Source of the DNA: Vibrio aphrogenes
Lineage (GTDB): Bacteria > Pseudomonadota > Gammaproteobacteria > Enterobacterales > Vibrionaceae
NCBI RefSeq assembly: GCF_002157735.2
Contig: NZ_AP018690.1
Coordinates: 496,001 to 560,000 of the forward strand
DNA length: 64,000 nucleotides
Direction of reading: 5' to 3'
The notes below the pieces were generated by a model, which had not been told where the DNA came from, did not search any database, and worked only from the letters and a program-made list of their open reading frames with translations. A program made the position numbers and the translations under genes. Each line of letters starts with the position of its first letter. Position 1 is the first letter of the stretch. Positions 63,880 through 64,000 of this stretch are shown in pieces.

Positions 63880-64000
63880 ATGAATATTAAACAAATCTCT
63901 CTTAACTCTACTGTTGCGTCTATCATTTCACTCTCACTTTTAATGTCGCCTCAAGTAAACGCAGCTGCTGAAAATGCAGGTGAGTTCTACCTTGGTGCGA
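63880..64000 (+). CDS. Secreted or outer-membrane protein, N-terminus only
   Basis: The first 40 codons are visible before the window ends. A signal peptide (SLNSTVASIISLSLLMSPQV, cleaved near VNA-AAENA) leads to AAENAGEFYLGA, where GEFYLGA looks like the first strand of a porin or OmpA-like barrel (compare YLGA/YVGA in such proteins). The identification of the family is tentative because nothing beyond the first strand is present. Confidence 0.6.
   Translation, partial: MNIKQISLNSTVASIISLSLLMSPQVNAAAENAGEFYLGA

Overview
The window looks like chromosomal DNA of a marine gammaproteobacterium of the family Vibrionaceae, most likely Vibrio. Small lineage-typical families (DUF2999, DUF3332, DUF2750, DUF2058, DUF1415) sit beside enterobacterial-type genes (dbpA, dadA-dadX, sbcDC, yccA/tusE/yccX/rlmI, ygbA, clcA, mgsA), and the base composition is moderately AT-rich. 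I see no tRNA, rRNA, CRISPR array, insertion sequence, phage or plasmid gene. Assignments come from reading motifs and gene order by eye; no database search was run.

Layout, 1-20 kb: the start of a DUF2058 gene (cut by the window edge), a DUF1415-glutaredoxin pair, dbpA, a hypothetical gene and an SMR efflux pump; then the D-amino acid catabolism pair dadA-dadX, preceded by an octanucleotide microsatellite; a divergent LysR/MFS pair like ynfL/ynfM; a MazG-like pyrophosphohydrolase; btuC-btuD (vitamin B12 import), an AstE-like gene and a siroheme synthase (cysG) with a decayed methylase domain, all on the minus strand; then the general amino acid ABC transporter aapJQMP, followed by a hexanucleotide microsatellite.

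20-43 kb: the conserved yccA, tusE, yccX, rlmI neighbourhood; a DUF2750 gene; a minus-strand GNAT, Nudix-PAP2 fusion, queC operon; a LysE-family exporter and the cystine transporter tcyP; a DEDD exonuclease; a DUF2760 gene followed by two atypical Hsp70 proteins; an Nramp-like transporter without the canonical metal motif; a small protein; a fumarylacetoacetase-fold enzyme; and sbcD-sbcC.

43-64 kb: a complete curli system in two divergent units, csgDEFG on the minus strand and csgB-csgA-csgC-like on the plus strand, with an unusually long CsgA built from two repeat classes. Then a DUF3332 lipoprotein, cis/trans fatty acid isomerase (cti), mgsA, DUF2999, and a sulfatase module (sulfatase, radical-SAM sulfatase maturase, HEAT/TPR periplasmic protein, periplasmic HAD phosphatase). 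The window closes with ygbA plus a CobW-type GTPase, the chloride antiporter clcA, an ammonium transporter, and the first 40 codons of a secreted or outer-membrane protein.

The best candidates for uncharacterised biology are the DUF2760 + twin Hsp70 locus, the two-class curlin, the sulfatase-linked HEAT/TPR and HAD proteins with palindromic operator candidates, and several enzymes that keep their fold but lack a hallmark catalytic residue (AstE, the PAP2 half of the Nudix fusion, the CysG methylase remnant, the Nramp-like transporter). Two simple-sequence repeats, one reading through a short open frame that length change would extend, are candidates for phase variation.
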